This document shows positions 24,597 to 37,681 of a stretch of 64,000 bases of DNA, one piece after another. The translations under genes were made by a program, and so were the position numbers. Within the stretch, counting starts at the first letter, position 1. Every line of letters begins with the position of its first letter. The notes below the pieces were generated by a model that worked only from the letters and a program-made list of their open reading frames with translations, did not search any database and was not told the origin of the DNA. The stretch covers positions 39,921,501-39,985,500 of the forward strand of contig JANJXV010000006.1 in NCBI GenBank assembly GCA_024803745.1, given 5' to 3'. This stretch comes from Megascapheus bottae. Its lineage: Eukaryota > Chordata > Mammalia > Rodentia > Geomyidae.

Positions 24597-25083
24597 AGAG
24601 CTGGGAATGTGGCTTAGTGGGAGAGTGCTTGCCTAGCATGCATGAAGCCCCAGCTTCAACCCTCAGTACCACATAAACAGAAAAGCTTTGGGCTGGGAGT
24701 GTGGCCTAGTGTAGAGTGCCTGCCTAGCATGCACAAAGCCCTGGATTTGATTTCTTGGTACCACATACACAGAAAAAGCTGGGGGCAGGGAGTTTGGCCT
24801 AGTGGTAGAGCGCTTGTCTAGCATGCATAAAAACCTGGATTCGATTCCTTGGTACCACATAGAAAAAAATAAAAAAAAGCCAGAAGCAGCCCAAGTGGTA
24901 GAGTTCCATCCTTGAGAAAGCCCAGGACAGTACCCCGGCCCTGAGTATAAGCCCCAGGACTGCCCCCCCCCCCCGCCAAAAAAAAAGCTGGAAGTGGTGC
25001 TGTGGCTCAAGTGATAGAGCACTAACTAGTCTTGAGAAAGCCTAAGGGACAGTGCCCAGACCCTGAGTTCAAGCCCCAGGACT

Positions 25084-25126
<43 letters not shown>

Positions 25127-25330
25127 AGAGACAGAGACAGAGAGAGAGAGACAGAGAGACACAGAGACAGAGACAGAGAGAGAGACAGAAACAGAGACAG
25201 AGAGAGAGAGACAGAGAGGAAAAGAAAGGGCTGGAAGTGGCACTGTGGCTGAAGTAGTAGAGTACTAGCCTTGAGCAAAAGAAGCTCAGGTACAGTGCCT
25301 AGGCCCTGAATTTAAGCCCCAGGACTGGGG
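24597..25330 (+). repeat. Triple nested IDL-Geo array (three left, then three right monomers)
   Basis: Order: IDL (24597-24686), IDL (24687-24780), IDL-Geo (24781-24965), Geo (24976-25088), GA-rich microsatellite (25089-25218), Geo (25229-25330). AAAAAGCTGG ends the second IDL and starts the second Geo, as a target duplication should. Read as nesting, each new SINE entered the A-rich linker of the one before. Confidence 0.8.
25087..25220 (+). repeat. (GA)n / (GAGACA)n microsatellite
   Basis: Purine-rich repeat grown from the A-tail between two Geo monomers. Confidence 0.97.
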
Positions 25331-26003
25331 GGGGGGGGGTGGGGAGAGGAGGAGAGGCATGGGATGGAGGGCTCCAAAGCTACCCTATCACATTCCAAAT
25401 ATTTATCCAGTATCAGTTAATTAGAGCTGACCAGTGACTTGGCACAACTGACTGGCAAAGACACAATCTAGCACCAGGAAAAGCAAATGATGGAGGGAGT
25501 CAGGATACAGAAGAGGAAGGCCTATCAGAGACATGACCCGGACAGTCACTAATTAGAGTGAGTTCAAAAATCCTTTCCTTGTTGCTATTTGCTGTTGTTA
25601 CTTTCCAGGCCAGAAGTAACAACACAAAACCAGGCACCATTCCTTTGGCAGGATTCCCAGCTGGAACTCTTTCCAGAGAGGCTCATAATTGAAATCCCAT
25701 CTGAATGCATAACCCAAATGTGGATACAGAACCTCACTGTATTAAAATCGATATGAACTCATTCAAAATAGGCACTGTAACCACGACAATTGAGATCTTC
25801 TAGCTGAAGATGCCATAAAATAATTCAAATTATTACATAGAAAAATCTGTGTCTTAAAACAGGTACTTATTTTCCAAGCATAATTATTCCAGTCTCTTTC
25901 ATAAAACTGCTTCTATAAATAGTCTCTTTTAATGTATCAGATTTTCTTTCCAATAGTTAATGGGGTCAAATCTATTCCAAGTTAGGAGTTCTTTAAGCAA
26001 AAG

Positions 26004-26221
26004 CTATGATTCCATCTCCTTGTTCTCTAGAAATTCAGCAGATGGATGTCCCAACAGAGAAGTGCTTTCATTCCTTGTCATGGTGGCAAACAGCATGTCC
26101 ATCATCCCCAAGGTTTCCAGGAGCTCTCTCTGGTAATCAATCTCTTTCTCTACAAGTCCTTGAAGTATTACAAACTTTTTATCCACTACTGGTGACTGTC
26201 CAATCACAGGTAAATAGATAT
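26004..26221 (-). CDS. UTP15: UTP15 exon 13, C-terminus and stop
   Basis: 218 nt, residues 447-518 plus TAG at 26006-26004. It encodes [20 protein letters not shown], then [20 protein letters not shown]. The last 20 or so residues (ENKEMES end) look freer to vary than the rest. Confidence 0.95.
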
Positions 26222-29200
26222 CTAAAAGAAAGGGAAATGTTAACTGAGAACATTTTCCTATACACAAAAGACAATAGTTATAAAAAGTATACAAATAGGG
26301 AATATACAGACATTGAGAAATATGTACTTATATACTAAGTTTATGGTTTATGGAACTAACTTACAGAGAACATAACAACTCATCTGAATAAATGTACTTT
26401 AAAAAGAAACAATTACATAAAGTATAGGCTATTACTTAGTCTCACTTTCCCCTCAGAAATTAATCACAAAACAGGTTGAAGATAGAAGATTGCAGACACC
26501 CAGAATTTTCCCGTATCTCTAAGAATCTGAATTAAAGTACCAGGTGACTAGTTCTAGGGATAGGAAGATAGCATGGAAAGGCACAGGAATGCAATGTAAA
26601 CAGTAGACAGAGACCAAGGATGCTAAAAATACTGAATATTACATTTGTGAAAGAGACAAAAGGCCCGATGTTGAGGACAGGGAGAATACCACTGACCTCA
26701 ACTTTAAGCAAAAGAAAAAAGGAAAGTTTTGCTGAGCTTCACAGGTGCCATTTGGCACCCTGCAAAAACAAGATTTAAGAAAGATTTGTGATCTGCCCAG
26801 CAGAGATGCTGGAGGAGCCAGCCACCTGTGCCTTCTAGCTTGCTCCCTGGGGCTGTGATAGGATCATCTAAAAGAGATCTTACCAATTATCAAACCTTTC
26901 AGCTAGGGAGGCAAAAGCCCTGCATTCCCCCATACATGTCCAAGCCCCAGTAGATTTCTCTCCTTTAGCTAAACCAGTGTTGGTCCAGGAAACGGGTTGT
27001 GGTTTGAATATAAATGTACGAACACAAGTCAACATGGTGGAAGCATGGGCCACAGGACAACGGGCAGGTGCTTCCATCTGAGCACTGTGGCCCTAACTTT
27101 GAGAAAACATGACCAAAAGACTAGAGCAGGGAGAAGAAAGAATATCTGGAATTGAAGACAAGGACGAGAAAGTATTTCATTTAGAACATCCCGGAGGGGA
27201 GAAGGGGGATCTTTAGAAGGAAAAGCTAAAGCACAGAGGCACAAAAGAATCTAATTTAATTATAGCAAAAACCTTCTAAAACTAGGGAAAGATATAGATA
27301 TCCCAGTGCAGGAGACATTTGATCCATATAAACAGACATAAGCAGAAAAAAAAAATAATGACAAAGTGCTAAATGTAAGGAAGAAAGAAACACTGAAAGC
27401 TGACAAACAGAAAAATCAAGGTGATTAGAAAGACAAAGTCATCAAAATGACATCAGACCATCGGGGTACAGGCAGCTTATACCTGTAATCCCAACTACTG
27501 AGGAGCCTGAAATCTGAGACTTGAAATTCAAATCTAGTCTATGTAATAAAGTCCATGTTTTTTTTTTTTTTTTTTTGGCAGTCATGGTACTTGAATCGCT
27601 GGGCTGGGCCTGGGCGTTGTCCCTAAGCGGTTCAGCTCAAGGCTACCGCCCTACCCTTTGAGCCACAGTGCCACTTCCAGTTTTCTGGTGGTTAATTGGA
27701 GATAAGTCTCACCCACTGTAGTGACTTCAGTGCCCAGGATGGCTTTGAACCATGATCCTCAGATCTCAGTCTCTTGAGTACCTAGGATTACAGGCATGAG
27801 CCACAGCGCCCAGCTTCCATGAAACTCGTATCTCTGATTAACTACCAGTCAGAAGTTGAGTTGTAGCTGAAATGGCAGGGTGCCAGCCAGCTTTAAGCAA
27901 AAATGTTAAAGAACATAGCCCAGGCCTTAAGTTTCAAGCCCTAGGCTGGTTCTCTTTCTCCCCACTCCCTCTCCTCCCCTCCTCTCTCCCTCCTTTCCCC
28001 TCTTTTCATTCTTCCCCCCTTCCCCTGTCCCCACCATCCTTTCTCTCCCTTTCCCTTTTTCTCTCTCCCTCCTTCTTTCCCCCATTCTCTATCTCTCTTC
28101 CTTCCTCCCTCCATCAGTCCTAAATGAAATCAGACCTCTCAGAAAACCCTAGTTAGGGACTCACATCTGAAATTCTAGCAGCTCAGTAAATTGAGATCTA
28201 ATAATCATGGTTCCAGCCCAGGCTATACAGAAAAGGATGGAGAATTTGATCTCCAATTATTCACATTCAAAGTGTGACTCAAGTGGGACAGTGCCAACCA
28301 TGAGTAAAAAAGCTGAAAGCTTGAGGTTCTGAGTTCAAACACCAGTATCAGCACAAGAATGAAAGAAAGAAAGAGGGAGAGAGGAAAAGGAGGAAGGGAA
28401 CCCTAAAAGCTAAGAAACCATAAATTATGTATTTCAAGGAAAACAAGATGGAAAAATAAAGACCTTCCAAAATAAGATAAATGAAAGCAATTCAGGATTC
28501 AAAATTACTAATCCAGAAATTCAGAAGACATATTAGAATACTTAAAAGCAAAGATTGACCAATGAGATTGTGTTAACTAAAAACTCATGAACAGACTGCC
28601 TAGAGAATGGGAGAAAATCTTTGTCAACTGATGTGGCTTCATGAAGACAATATATAAAGAGCACAAAAAAAGCCAAAAAGCAATGACAAACTGAATGCTT
28701 ATCAATGAAGAAGTCCAAACAGATAATTAGTACACAAAGAAATGCTCAGTGTCCTTAGCCATAAAGAAAATACAAATCAAAACAACAGTGAAGGGCTAGT
28801 TTAGTGGTAGAATGCTTGCCTCGCATGCACGAAGACAAGGGTTCAATTCCTCAGTACCACATACATAGAAAAAGCCGGAAGTGGTGCTGTGGCTCAAGTG
28901 GCATACTGCTAGCCTGAGAAATGCCCAAAGACAATGCTCAGGCCCTGAGCTCAAGCCTTGGCAAAAAAAAAACAAAAAAACCCACAACACTGAAATTCCA
29001 TATCATCTCAAGCATAATGTTTAAGAACAAATGCTGGGTAAGGATTTGAGGAAAAAGAAACCCTCAAACGCTGTCAGTGGAAATGTAAATTATTGCAACC
29101 ACTATGGATTTGGAGAAAAAGAAACCCTCATATACTGTTGGTGAGAATGTATATTATTGCAACCACCATGGAAATCAGCATGATGTTCCTAAAGACCTAA

Positions 29201-32200
29201 AGAAGTTTTGCTATCCAAAATAATCAAACGTAGCTACTATTAGAAATACTTGCTATATAGACAGACCTATGTTTAAGAGCCAAAGAAACTGAGGGATAGT
29301 GCCTAGGCCCTGAATTTAAACCCCAGGACTGGAGAAAATGAAAAAAAAAAAAAAAGAGCTTACTTCATTCCCAAATTTAGCTTTGACACCTGTAGGTTGG
29401 TTGATTGGTTTCCTTTATTTTTTATTTTATTTATTTATTTATTTATTTTGGAGTCATGGGGTTTGAACTTGGCCTAGGAGCTGACCCTGAGTTCTTCAGC
29501 TCAAGGCCAAAGCCCCACTTTTCATTTTCTAGAGGTTAATTGGAGAGTTTGTGCCCGGGCGGCTTTGAACCTTGATCCTCAAATCTCAGCCTCCTGAGTA
29601 GCTAGGATTACAGGCATGAGCCACCGTGCCTGGCTTCCTTTACTTTTCTGAGAGGAGTGGGATCAAATCTAGGTCCTTACATATGCTAACACTGACTTAC
29701 ATCCCCAGCCCCAAAACTTACTTCACCTTTAACAAAAATGCTAGGGTGTTCAAGTTTTGACAACTACTTACCAATAATTATTTCAGCAGCATTAATCAAA
29801 ACAGGGGCAAATCTTGGTTGAGACAGATTTCTGCAAAGCAAAATTTCTGTTTAAAAATTTTCAGAAAGATCCCTTAAAACAGATTTAATTATAAAGCTCT
29901 GTTTCTCACTGGGTGATAAAGAAGAATCTGAGATACTAGATCCAAGGGTCTCATAAGCATAAAGCATAAAGCATAAAGCATATATACCTTATCAAAAAAT
30001 TAAGAACACGGGTGATTTCCTTTTCATCCCGCCCTGCCAGGGCATTTGCAAGGACTCCTCTCCGATTTAGCTCCTTTATAATGGATACTGTGACTTCAGG
30101 TGTCTTTATTACACAATTAGGCTGAAAAAATGGTCAGAGTCAACACAAGCAGAAAGAACTCAAGGAAAAAAAAAATCACTGTTGTGCACTAAATCACCAA
30201 GTTTATATTTACAATTCCATCGTGGTAATAAATAAATCAAGTACTAATTTGGGAGGGGGGGGATTTCACTGCCCTCAAACTCTATACAGCCAAGGCTAAT
30301 ACCACATTTGTGACTCTCCTCCCTCAGTCTCACCAGTGCTAAAAATGAAGGTATGCACCACCAAGTTTAGCTACTAAAATCACCATTTTAAAAAATGTTT
30401 CTCACCATGGTAACCTACACAGGACTCTAAGAATTCACAAACTCACTGTCAGACTAAAGGAAGATATCCTTAAGAGAGTGACCCAATGGTGTAACTTCTC
30501 TGAATGTATAAAGTATTATTTATTGAAATGAATTACAGTAAATGGAAATATGAATTTTTTTGGTGGTGGCAATAGTAGTGATCATGTTTTTGCTATTGTT
30601 TTATGTTTTCTTTTGGGGTTTTTTTTGGGGGGGAGGCAAAGGAGAGGTACAGAAAGGCAGGGAGAAAGGGTAAAATAACACAATCTTACTATTCAGTATA
30701 CCCTCTATAAACACTAAACTATGAGCCGGGAGCGGTGGCTCACACTTGTAATCCTAGCTACTCAGGAGGCTGAGATCTGAGGATCAAGGTTCAAAGCCAG
30801 CCTGGGCACTGAAGGACTTGAGACCCTTATCTCCAATTAACCTCTAGAAAACGGAAATGGGGCTTGGCTCAAAAGTAGGGCAGTAGCCTTGAGCTGAAGA
30901 GCTCAGGGACAGCGCCAGGGAGAGGTCAAGCCCCACAAACCACAAAAATAAATAAAAACATTAATTAATTAATTAAACTATGTAACTTGTGGACAGGAAT
31001 GGGAAGGGGAAACTGGGGGAAGCAAAAGATGGGTTACATTGTCTAAAAAGAAATATTATCTGACTTAAGAAATGGTAATCCTTCTATATAACACCTTAAT
31101 ATAACAGTAAACAGTAAGATCATATTTTTAAAAAGTGCTCCTCACTTACCTCAAGGACTCTGTCAAGTGCCTGAGAGACCCGAAAATTTTTTAGGTCCCT
31201 GTCATACAATTCTAGGTGTTTCTTTGTTGGCTTGTTGATCAAAATGTCATCCTAAATAGAAAAGTAAATTTATATAGAATAAAACTCAATACCTATGTAG
31301 TTCCATTCAAAACACATATTTTAATAAGGTGATACTTTTTAAAAATAAAGGTGCTGGGCCGGGAGTTTGGCCTAGTGGTTAAAGTGCTTGCCTAGCATGC
31401 ATGAAGACCCGGGTTCGATTCCTTGGTACCACATACATAGAAAAAAGCCGAAAGTGGTGCTGAGGCTCAAGTGGTAGAGCTCTAGCCTTGAGAAAGTCCA
31501 AGGACAGTGCTCAGGCCCTGAGCTCAAGCCCAGGACTGGCAAAAAAATAAATAAGTAAATAAAAATAAAGGTGCTTTATATTGTATTGCATATTATGTTC
31601 ATATGCATATAATCTAAATTGAAAGAAATAGAATGAATAATTTGCCATATTAATATGCTTTTATGGCATATAACTTAGAAAACACACAACTATCTGGAGA
31701 TGGGCAAAAACTACTTATTTTCAAGTTTCTTTACATAGCAACCTGTATAGTTTAGTAAAAATAGAAATAAAATAAAAATGAGAAATACTGAGATTATCAA
31801 AATGTCTATGTGCCTGAAATATCAAGAAAAATCTTTGGAACAATCAATATACACTAAAACAAATGGGTGATTGAAAAGTAAAACAGGCTCTGTCAGTGGG
31901 AGAGTGAACAGGAAGGGTAATGAGGATACATATGGCCAAAGTAGTTATTTGCACATATGAGAATAGAAAAATGAAACCTGCTACAATTGTTTTAGAAAGG
32001 GAAGGAGACTAAGTGAGAGTGATAGAGGAGATGAGTTTGAGTGGAATACATTGCACACCTGTGTGGAAATGACACCTTGAAACCAACCACCTCGTACACC
32101 TTGTGAGGCTCGTTTACATGAAATGTTTTAAAAAATATAGAAATAAAAATAACAACAAAAAAAAAACCTCTTGTAACTCAATCTTCTTAGGTACAGAGAA

Positions 32201-35200
32201 ATTACTGGTTAGAATTGCTTAGAAAGTCAATTCAGATAGTATGTGAAAAACAGTTTTCACAGTGGTAAGGCACTGTTTTGCCATGTTATAACTAGGGTTA
32301 TTAAATAAAGTAATGCGTGTTGCCCATTATTCTTCAAAAACACCACCAAATTTAGCAACCTGAGATCAATCTCAGTGCGGCAGAATGTAAGTAGAATGCC
32401 ATATAAATTATGATTTCCAGTCATGGACAGAGATAGAACTGACTTTTCTAAAAACATCACATTTTAAAACTATGAGAAATATACAATTACCCGTTGCTTC
32501 ATGTAATTCTTTCCTTTAATAAAGGTGCGGTATGCAGGCCTTCTCCTCCTAGGAAAAGAATCTTTCTTTGTTTCAGATTTCCGATGTTTAACACTGAGTA
32601 TTCCATTGGTCATTCCAACAACTATTGTCTCATCTTCATGCTAATAACAATTAGAAAACCAAATTAGTCTATTTCTAATTACTAATTTACAATATCTTTA
32701 CTAAGTAACTTCTATATCCTATTTCTGCTTATCCCATACTATCACTAATAGTTCCATCTAGACTTACTCTGCCTAACCATTATCTATGAAAAATGTTAAG
32801 AGCAAGGTTCTGTATTATACTAATATATTTAATATACTGACAGAACTTTGTGTCTATGTAAAACATCACTAGCAAAGTCTGAATAATATTAGTGATGTGT
32901 ATAATGTAATAATACATTAAAATGTTAATGAAATTTGAGCAAGTATCAAAGCAACTTTTCTACATCACTGCACAAAGGTATCACATTCTCCAAGCATTCA
33001 ATAGTATTTTTTTCATATAATTTTTATTGTAATTAATAGAAGGGTTACATTATATTCACCAGATAGAAGGTACATTACTTACACACACTGATACCCTTTC
33101 TCATGTTTTAGTCCCCATTTCGTTCCTCCAACCACTCCCCAATAGTATTTTTTAAATGAGTTTTCCTCTCCCAATTCATATTTCAACATAATTCAAATCT
33201 CCTCCTGCCCCAAAGCGGCTACTAATGAAACTTGATAGTGCACATTCCAGACAGCACAGTCACTTTGGTCTCTCTTCTTAACACCATTTTTGTCTGTGTC
33301 TCAGAAAGCCAACTTTCTCTTCAAAAGATAATATCCTTGACTTTGTTAAATAAAGATTTAGCAACTGCCTAGACCCACCTGTTAGTGTTAGCAAGATCTA
33401 ATACTACCCTGTGCAATGAGTGACACCTGTATTGGAACTCTGCTAACTTATTAGGATAAGACATATTCTAGCAATTGTCTTCACTCAAGTAACTAATGTG
33501 GCTTATTCAAACCCAAAAATTTCATTTTAGTTTCACTTAGCTGGCAAAATTAGTGATATTAAGCTAAAAGTACTTACTGCAAGTGCAAGACTCAAAATTG
33601 AAGCGGCATAATCAAAACTGTGGACTACTTTGTAGGAAGTTGTACTGTACACTTTGACCTTCCTAATCAAAAGAAAGAAAGAAAGCTTTCTTTAAAAAAA
33701 AATTAACCTTGAAGCCAGGTACCCATGGCTCACACCCATAATTCTAACTATTCAAGAGATGGGGATCTGATGATCACAGTTTGTAGCCAGCAAGGACAGG
33801 GAAAATCCATGGGATTCTTATCAACAATAAACTAACAAAAATCCAGAAGTGGAGTAGTGGCTTAAGTGATAAAGAACTAGCTTTGGCAAAAGAAGCTCAG
33901 GCCAAATTCAAATCCCAGAAATGTGGCACGCATGCACATACGTGTGTGCATGCACACACACACACACGCACACGCACACACACGCACACACACACAAAAT
34001 CACCTTGGAAATAAGTATGAAATTTTCCGCTATTTTGCAAACTCAAATATAGAACTCAATATGTAAGCAGTAAGCAATATAAATATATACATAATGAAAT
34101 GCATACAACAGTAAATTAAAATGATTTTAAAGTATATCACTGATTTCTTTAAAATGAACTATATTTCAGCATTAACCACTTGAACAAAGAGTGATTGGAC
34201 ACTTAGGTCAGACACCAAAGGACACACCACAAATCATTGTCATTTACAGATAAAACTTAGGAATGAAACAAAAGTATTAATGATACCCATTACTGAGTAG
34301 AAACAGTTCTCACCCTCAGCAATACAGATACTTCCTGGCAGAGAACCCTGTTTTATGGGGGCTCCTCTGTATTCTACAGGTCATCAACTACATCTCTGGC
34401 GTCTATTCCCTACCACAGTAAGAGCATCCCACGCCAAAACTGTGACAAGTAATCATGTCTACAATCTCTACTGAAGGTGCCAGGGTAACTTCAAGATGAG
34501 AAGCATTGCAAACAGAGCCAACTTAAACTCAGCTTTTTTAGGAGACATAAAAAAAAAGTATCAAATTACAGAAATTACAGAGAAACCTCATTACACAGTA
34601 TTTTACCTGGTTACATAATAAATTAATGTGGACTTAAATTATTTCCTAGCTTTTAGAGTACTTACACTTTTCCAATATACATACTGAAAACTAAGTCTTT
34701 TCATAAGAGTGAAGAAGGAACAGAATTACAGGAATAACAGGACCAAATATGTTATATTGGGCAGCACTGTTTTGGTTTGTTTTGTTTTGTTTTTTGCCAG
34801 TCCTGGGCTTGGGATCAGGCCCTGAGCATTGTCCCTGGATTTTCTCAAGGCTAGGGCTTTACCACTTGAACCACAGCACCACTTCTGGTTTTTTGCTACG
34901 TATGTGGTACCGAGGAATTGAACCCTGGTCTTCATGCATGCTAGGCAAGCACTCTACCAGTAGGCCAAACTCCCGGTCCAGGGCAGCACTGTTTTAGAAC
35001 ACTTTAACAAGCACAATACTAAATTATCTAAGCTGATTTTTTTTTCAGCATTGGAAATTGAACCCAGGGCCCCACATGTTTCACTGAGCTATACCCCAAT
35101 CTTCTAATCTTCTCAATATCTATTTAGAATAGCAATATGGGTTAATATTAATATTATGAGATGTTCATATAAAGTTTTAAGGTTTAAAAAAATGTAGCCT

Positions 35201-37076
35201 ACAATAACATATATGCTTACAATAAAAATTTCACAACAGGGACTGGGAGTTTAGCCTAGTGGTAGAGTGCTTACCTAACATGCAGGGTTTGATTCCTCGG
35301 TACCACATATGTAGAAAAAAGCCAGAAATGGTGCTGTGGTAGAGCTCTAGCCTTGAGAAAGCCTAAGGACAGTGCCCAGGCCCTGAGCTCAAGGCCCAGG
35401 ACTGGTTAAAAAAAAAATTTACAACATAAACCTACAATGATTTTTAAATATAGAATAAAATTTCTATGTTTAATGCCCTAGACTGGTAAAAGGGTGATTA
35501 TGATCAAGCGCATTGTACATATAAGGAATGGATTTGTTAAAATGAAAACTCCTTTGTACAACTAACATATATTAATAAAAGAAAAAAAACAAAATAGAAA
35601 AAAAAGACTAATGTTCAAGTGGGGCTATAATATTGCTTAAACAGAAGCTAAAGTAATGAATTATTTTAAGGAGAAAAATAAGAAGTATACATAACTAGAT
35701 TCCCACTCCTTATGGAAATCATCAGAACATTTATCACCAATGTTGTTAAAATAACCATTTTCTCAAGAAGTAGCACTTGTACACTAATAATGATAAGAAA
35801 GAAAATGAAAATGCTAACCTATCCAGTGAACCGGAGAGTAACCTCTGACCCGAACTGCTCAGACACAGACATGTCACGGTTTTATGATGATTTTTCAAAG
35901 ATACCAGCAACTGTCCTCCTTTTAACATGTCCCAGACTTTAACATAACGACCTCCTAAAAAAGGAAATAACTGTTATATATTTAAAATTTTAAACATCAA
36001 GAAATATTTTTACTGGAATTCCCTAGAGTGGAGGCTAAGGAAGGAGCCAGACTGCTCTAAGACTCACTGTAAGTATCTAGCAAGCTAACTACCTAGCTAG
36101 ACTGTCTCAAACAACAGATACGCAACAGTAAAGTGCCTTGAGGGTAGGCACTGAACAAATGGTAAAAGTCGGCCATCTATCAACTGAGAAATAGACATGT
36201 AATTCAAGAGAACACTGGTAAGTTATAAATAGCAACTAATAAAGAAAAATCTGATATGAGACCAACAGTATTGGTGAAAGCTATTTTTAAAAGAAATACC
36301 TGAAGATACCAGAAGACCTCCAGAAGGGAAAAGCAAGACACTCTCCACTGGCTGTCCATGCTCCACACTGAGAACACTTGCATTCGTTCGTGCATCATAC
36401 ATCTTTACAGTATGATCATAGGACCCTAAAATGTAAAATGTTTATCTCAAATTATACACGTATGTAGCCAGATTTTTACCAGATGCCAGTGGCTCATGCC
36501 TGTAACCCTAGCTACTCAGGAGGCTGAGATTTGAGGATCGTGGTTCAAAGCCAGCCTAGGCACAAAAGTCTGTGAGACTCTTATCTCCAATTAACCACTA
36601 GAAAACCACAAGTGGTACTGTGGCTCAAGTGGTAGAGCTGAAGAGCTCAAGGACAACTTTAGGCCCAGAGTTCACACCCCATGGAAGATGGAAGACGGAA
36701 AGAAGAAGAAGAAGAAGGAGAAGGAGGAGGAGGAGGAGGAGGAGGAGGAGGAGGAGGAGGGGGAGAAGAAGAGAGGAGGAGGAGGGGGGAGGAGGAGGAA
36801 GAAGAAGAGGAGGAGGAAGAGGAGGAGGAAGAGGAGGAGGAAGACGAGGAGGAAGAAGAGGAAGAAGAGGAGGAAGAAGAAGAGGAAGAAGAGGAGAAGG
36901 AGGAAGAGGAGGAGAGGAAGAAGAGGAGGAAGAGGAGAAAGAAGAGAAAGAAGAGGAAGAGGAAGAAGAGGAGGAGGAGGAGGAGGAGGAGGAAGAGAAG
37001 GAAGGAAGGAAAGAAGGAAGAAAGGAAGGAAGGAAGGAAGGAAGGAAGGAAGGAAGGAAGGAAGGAAGGAAGGAAG

Positions 37077-37135
<59 letters not shown>

Positions 37136-37650
37136 AAAGAAAAGAAAAGAAAAGAAAAGAGCGGGTTGTGGTGGCTCATGCCTATAATCCTAGCTACTTA
37201 GGAGGCTAAGATCTGAGGATCGAGGTTCAAAACCAGCCTGGGCAATACAAAGCTGAGAGACTCTTACCTCTACTTAATCACCAGAAAATGGGAAGTGGGG
37301 GCTGTGGCCTTGAGCTGAGGAGCTCAGGGTCAGTGCCCAGGCCAGAGTTCAAGCCCCATGACCCTCCTCTGCCCCCCCAAAAAGAATACAGAAACAAGAA
37401 ATAAGAAGTCTCAGATGAAGTCATTTAAACCAAAAGGTGGTGGGCAAGTTAGAAAGGTTTCAGTCTAGTGGGGGGGAGGGTAATGGGTACCAAGACATGT
37501 GAAAGGGTATCAATGTATGTGAATTAATGCACCTTCTATCTGGCAAATATCATGTAACCCTTTTACTAATTACAATAAAAAAATATATATATATAAAAAA
37601 AAGGGTTTCAGTCTAAAGTCAATCCAGACAAAATCATGAGATCCAATCTT

Positions 37651-37681
<31 letters not shown>

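Larger units (their letters stand above)
23970..26003 (-). other. UTP15: Probable UTP15 3' UTR region
   Basis: No gene is seen here. On the minus strand I found no AATAAA between the UTP15 stop and about 23996, where TTTATT on the plus strand (about 23990-23996) would be the first. A nearer variant, ATTAAA, sits at about 25923-25929. The 3' UTR is therefore either short (under 100 nt) or about 2 kb and includes the SINE cluster at 24341-25330. The stretches 25372-26003 and 23751-24340 look unique. Confidence 0.4.
28550..29268 (+). mobile_element. L1 ORF2-end fragment, interrupted by IDL-Geo
   Basis: Matches the end of L1 ORF2 (AATACAAATCAAAACAACAG; TATACTGTTGGTGAGAATGT). Split by a SINE at 28786-28985 and carrying a 64-bp tandem duplication. 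Not coding. Confidence 0.75.

Noticed and set aside
24597..24686. tRNA gene, because of the A/B-box-like head (also at other ID copies)
   Set aside because: The head is the tRNA-Ala-like part of an ID SINE with an A-rich tail. No complete cloverleaf was looked for or seen, and dozens of copies exist.
24663..25022. Frames with [16 protein letters not shown] or [24 protein letters not shown] peptides, here and at many other sites
   Set aside because: These are translations of IDL-Geo SINEs and recur wherever the repeat lies.
26006..26338. 110-codon plus-strand frame opposite the last UTP15 exon
   Set aside because: Antisense shadow of a real coding exon; the minus-strand frame matches the UTP15 C-terminus.
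36620..37209. Open frames of 168-193 codons made of Glu/Lys/Arg, or Ser/Leu/Pro on the other strand
   Set aside because: Direct result of the homopurine repeat; all frames are open and none has complex sequence.
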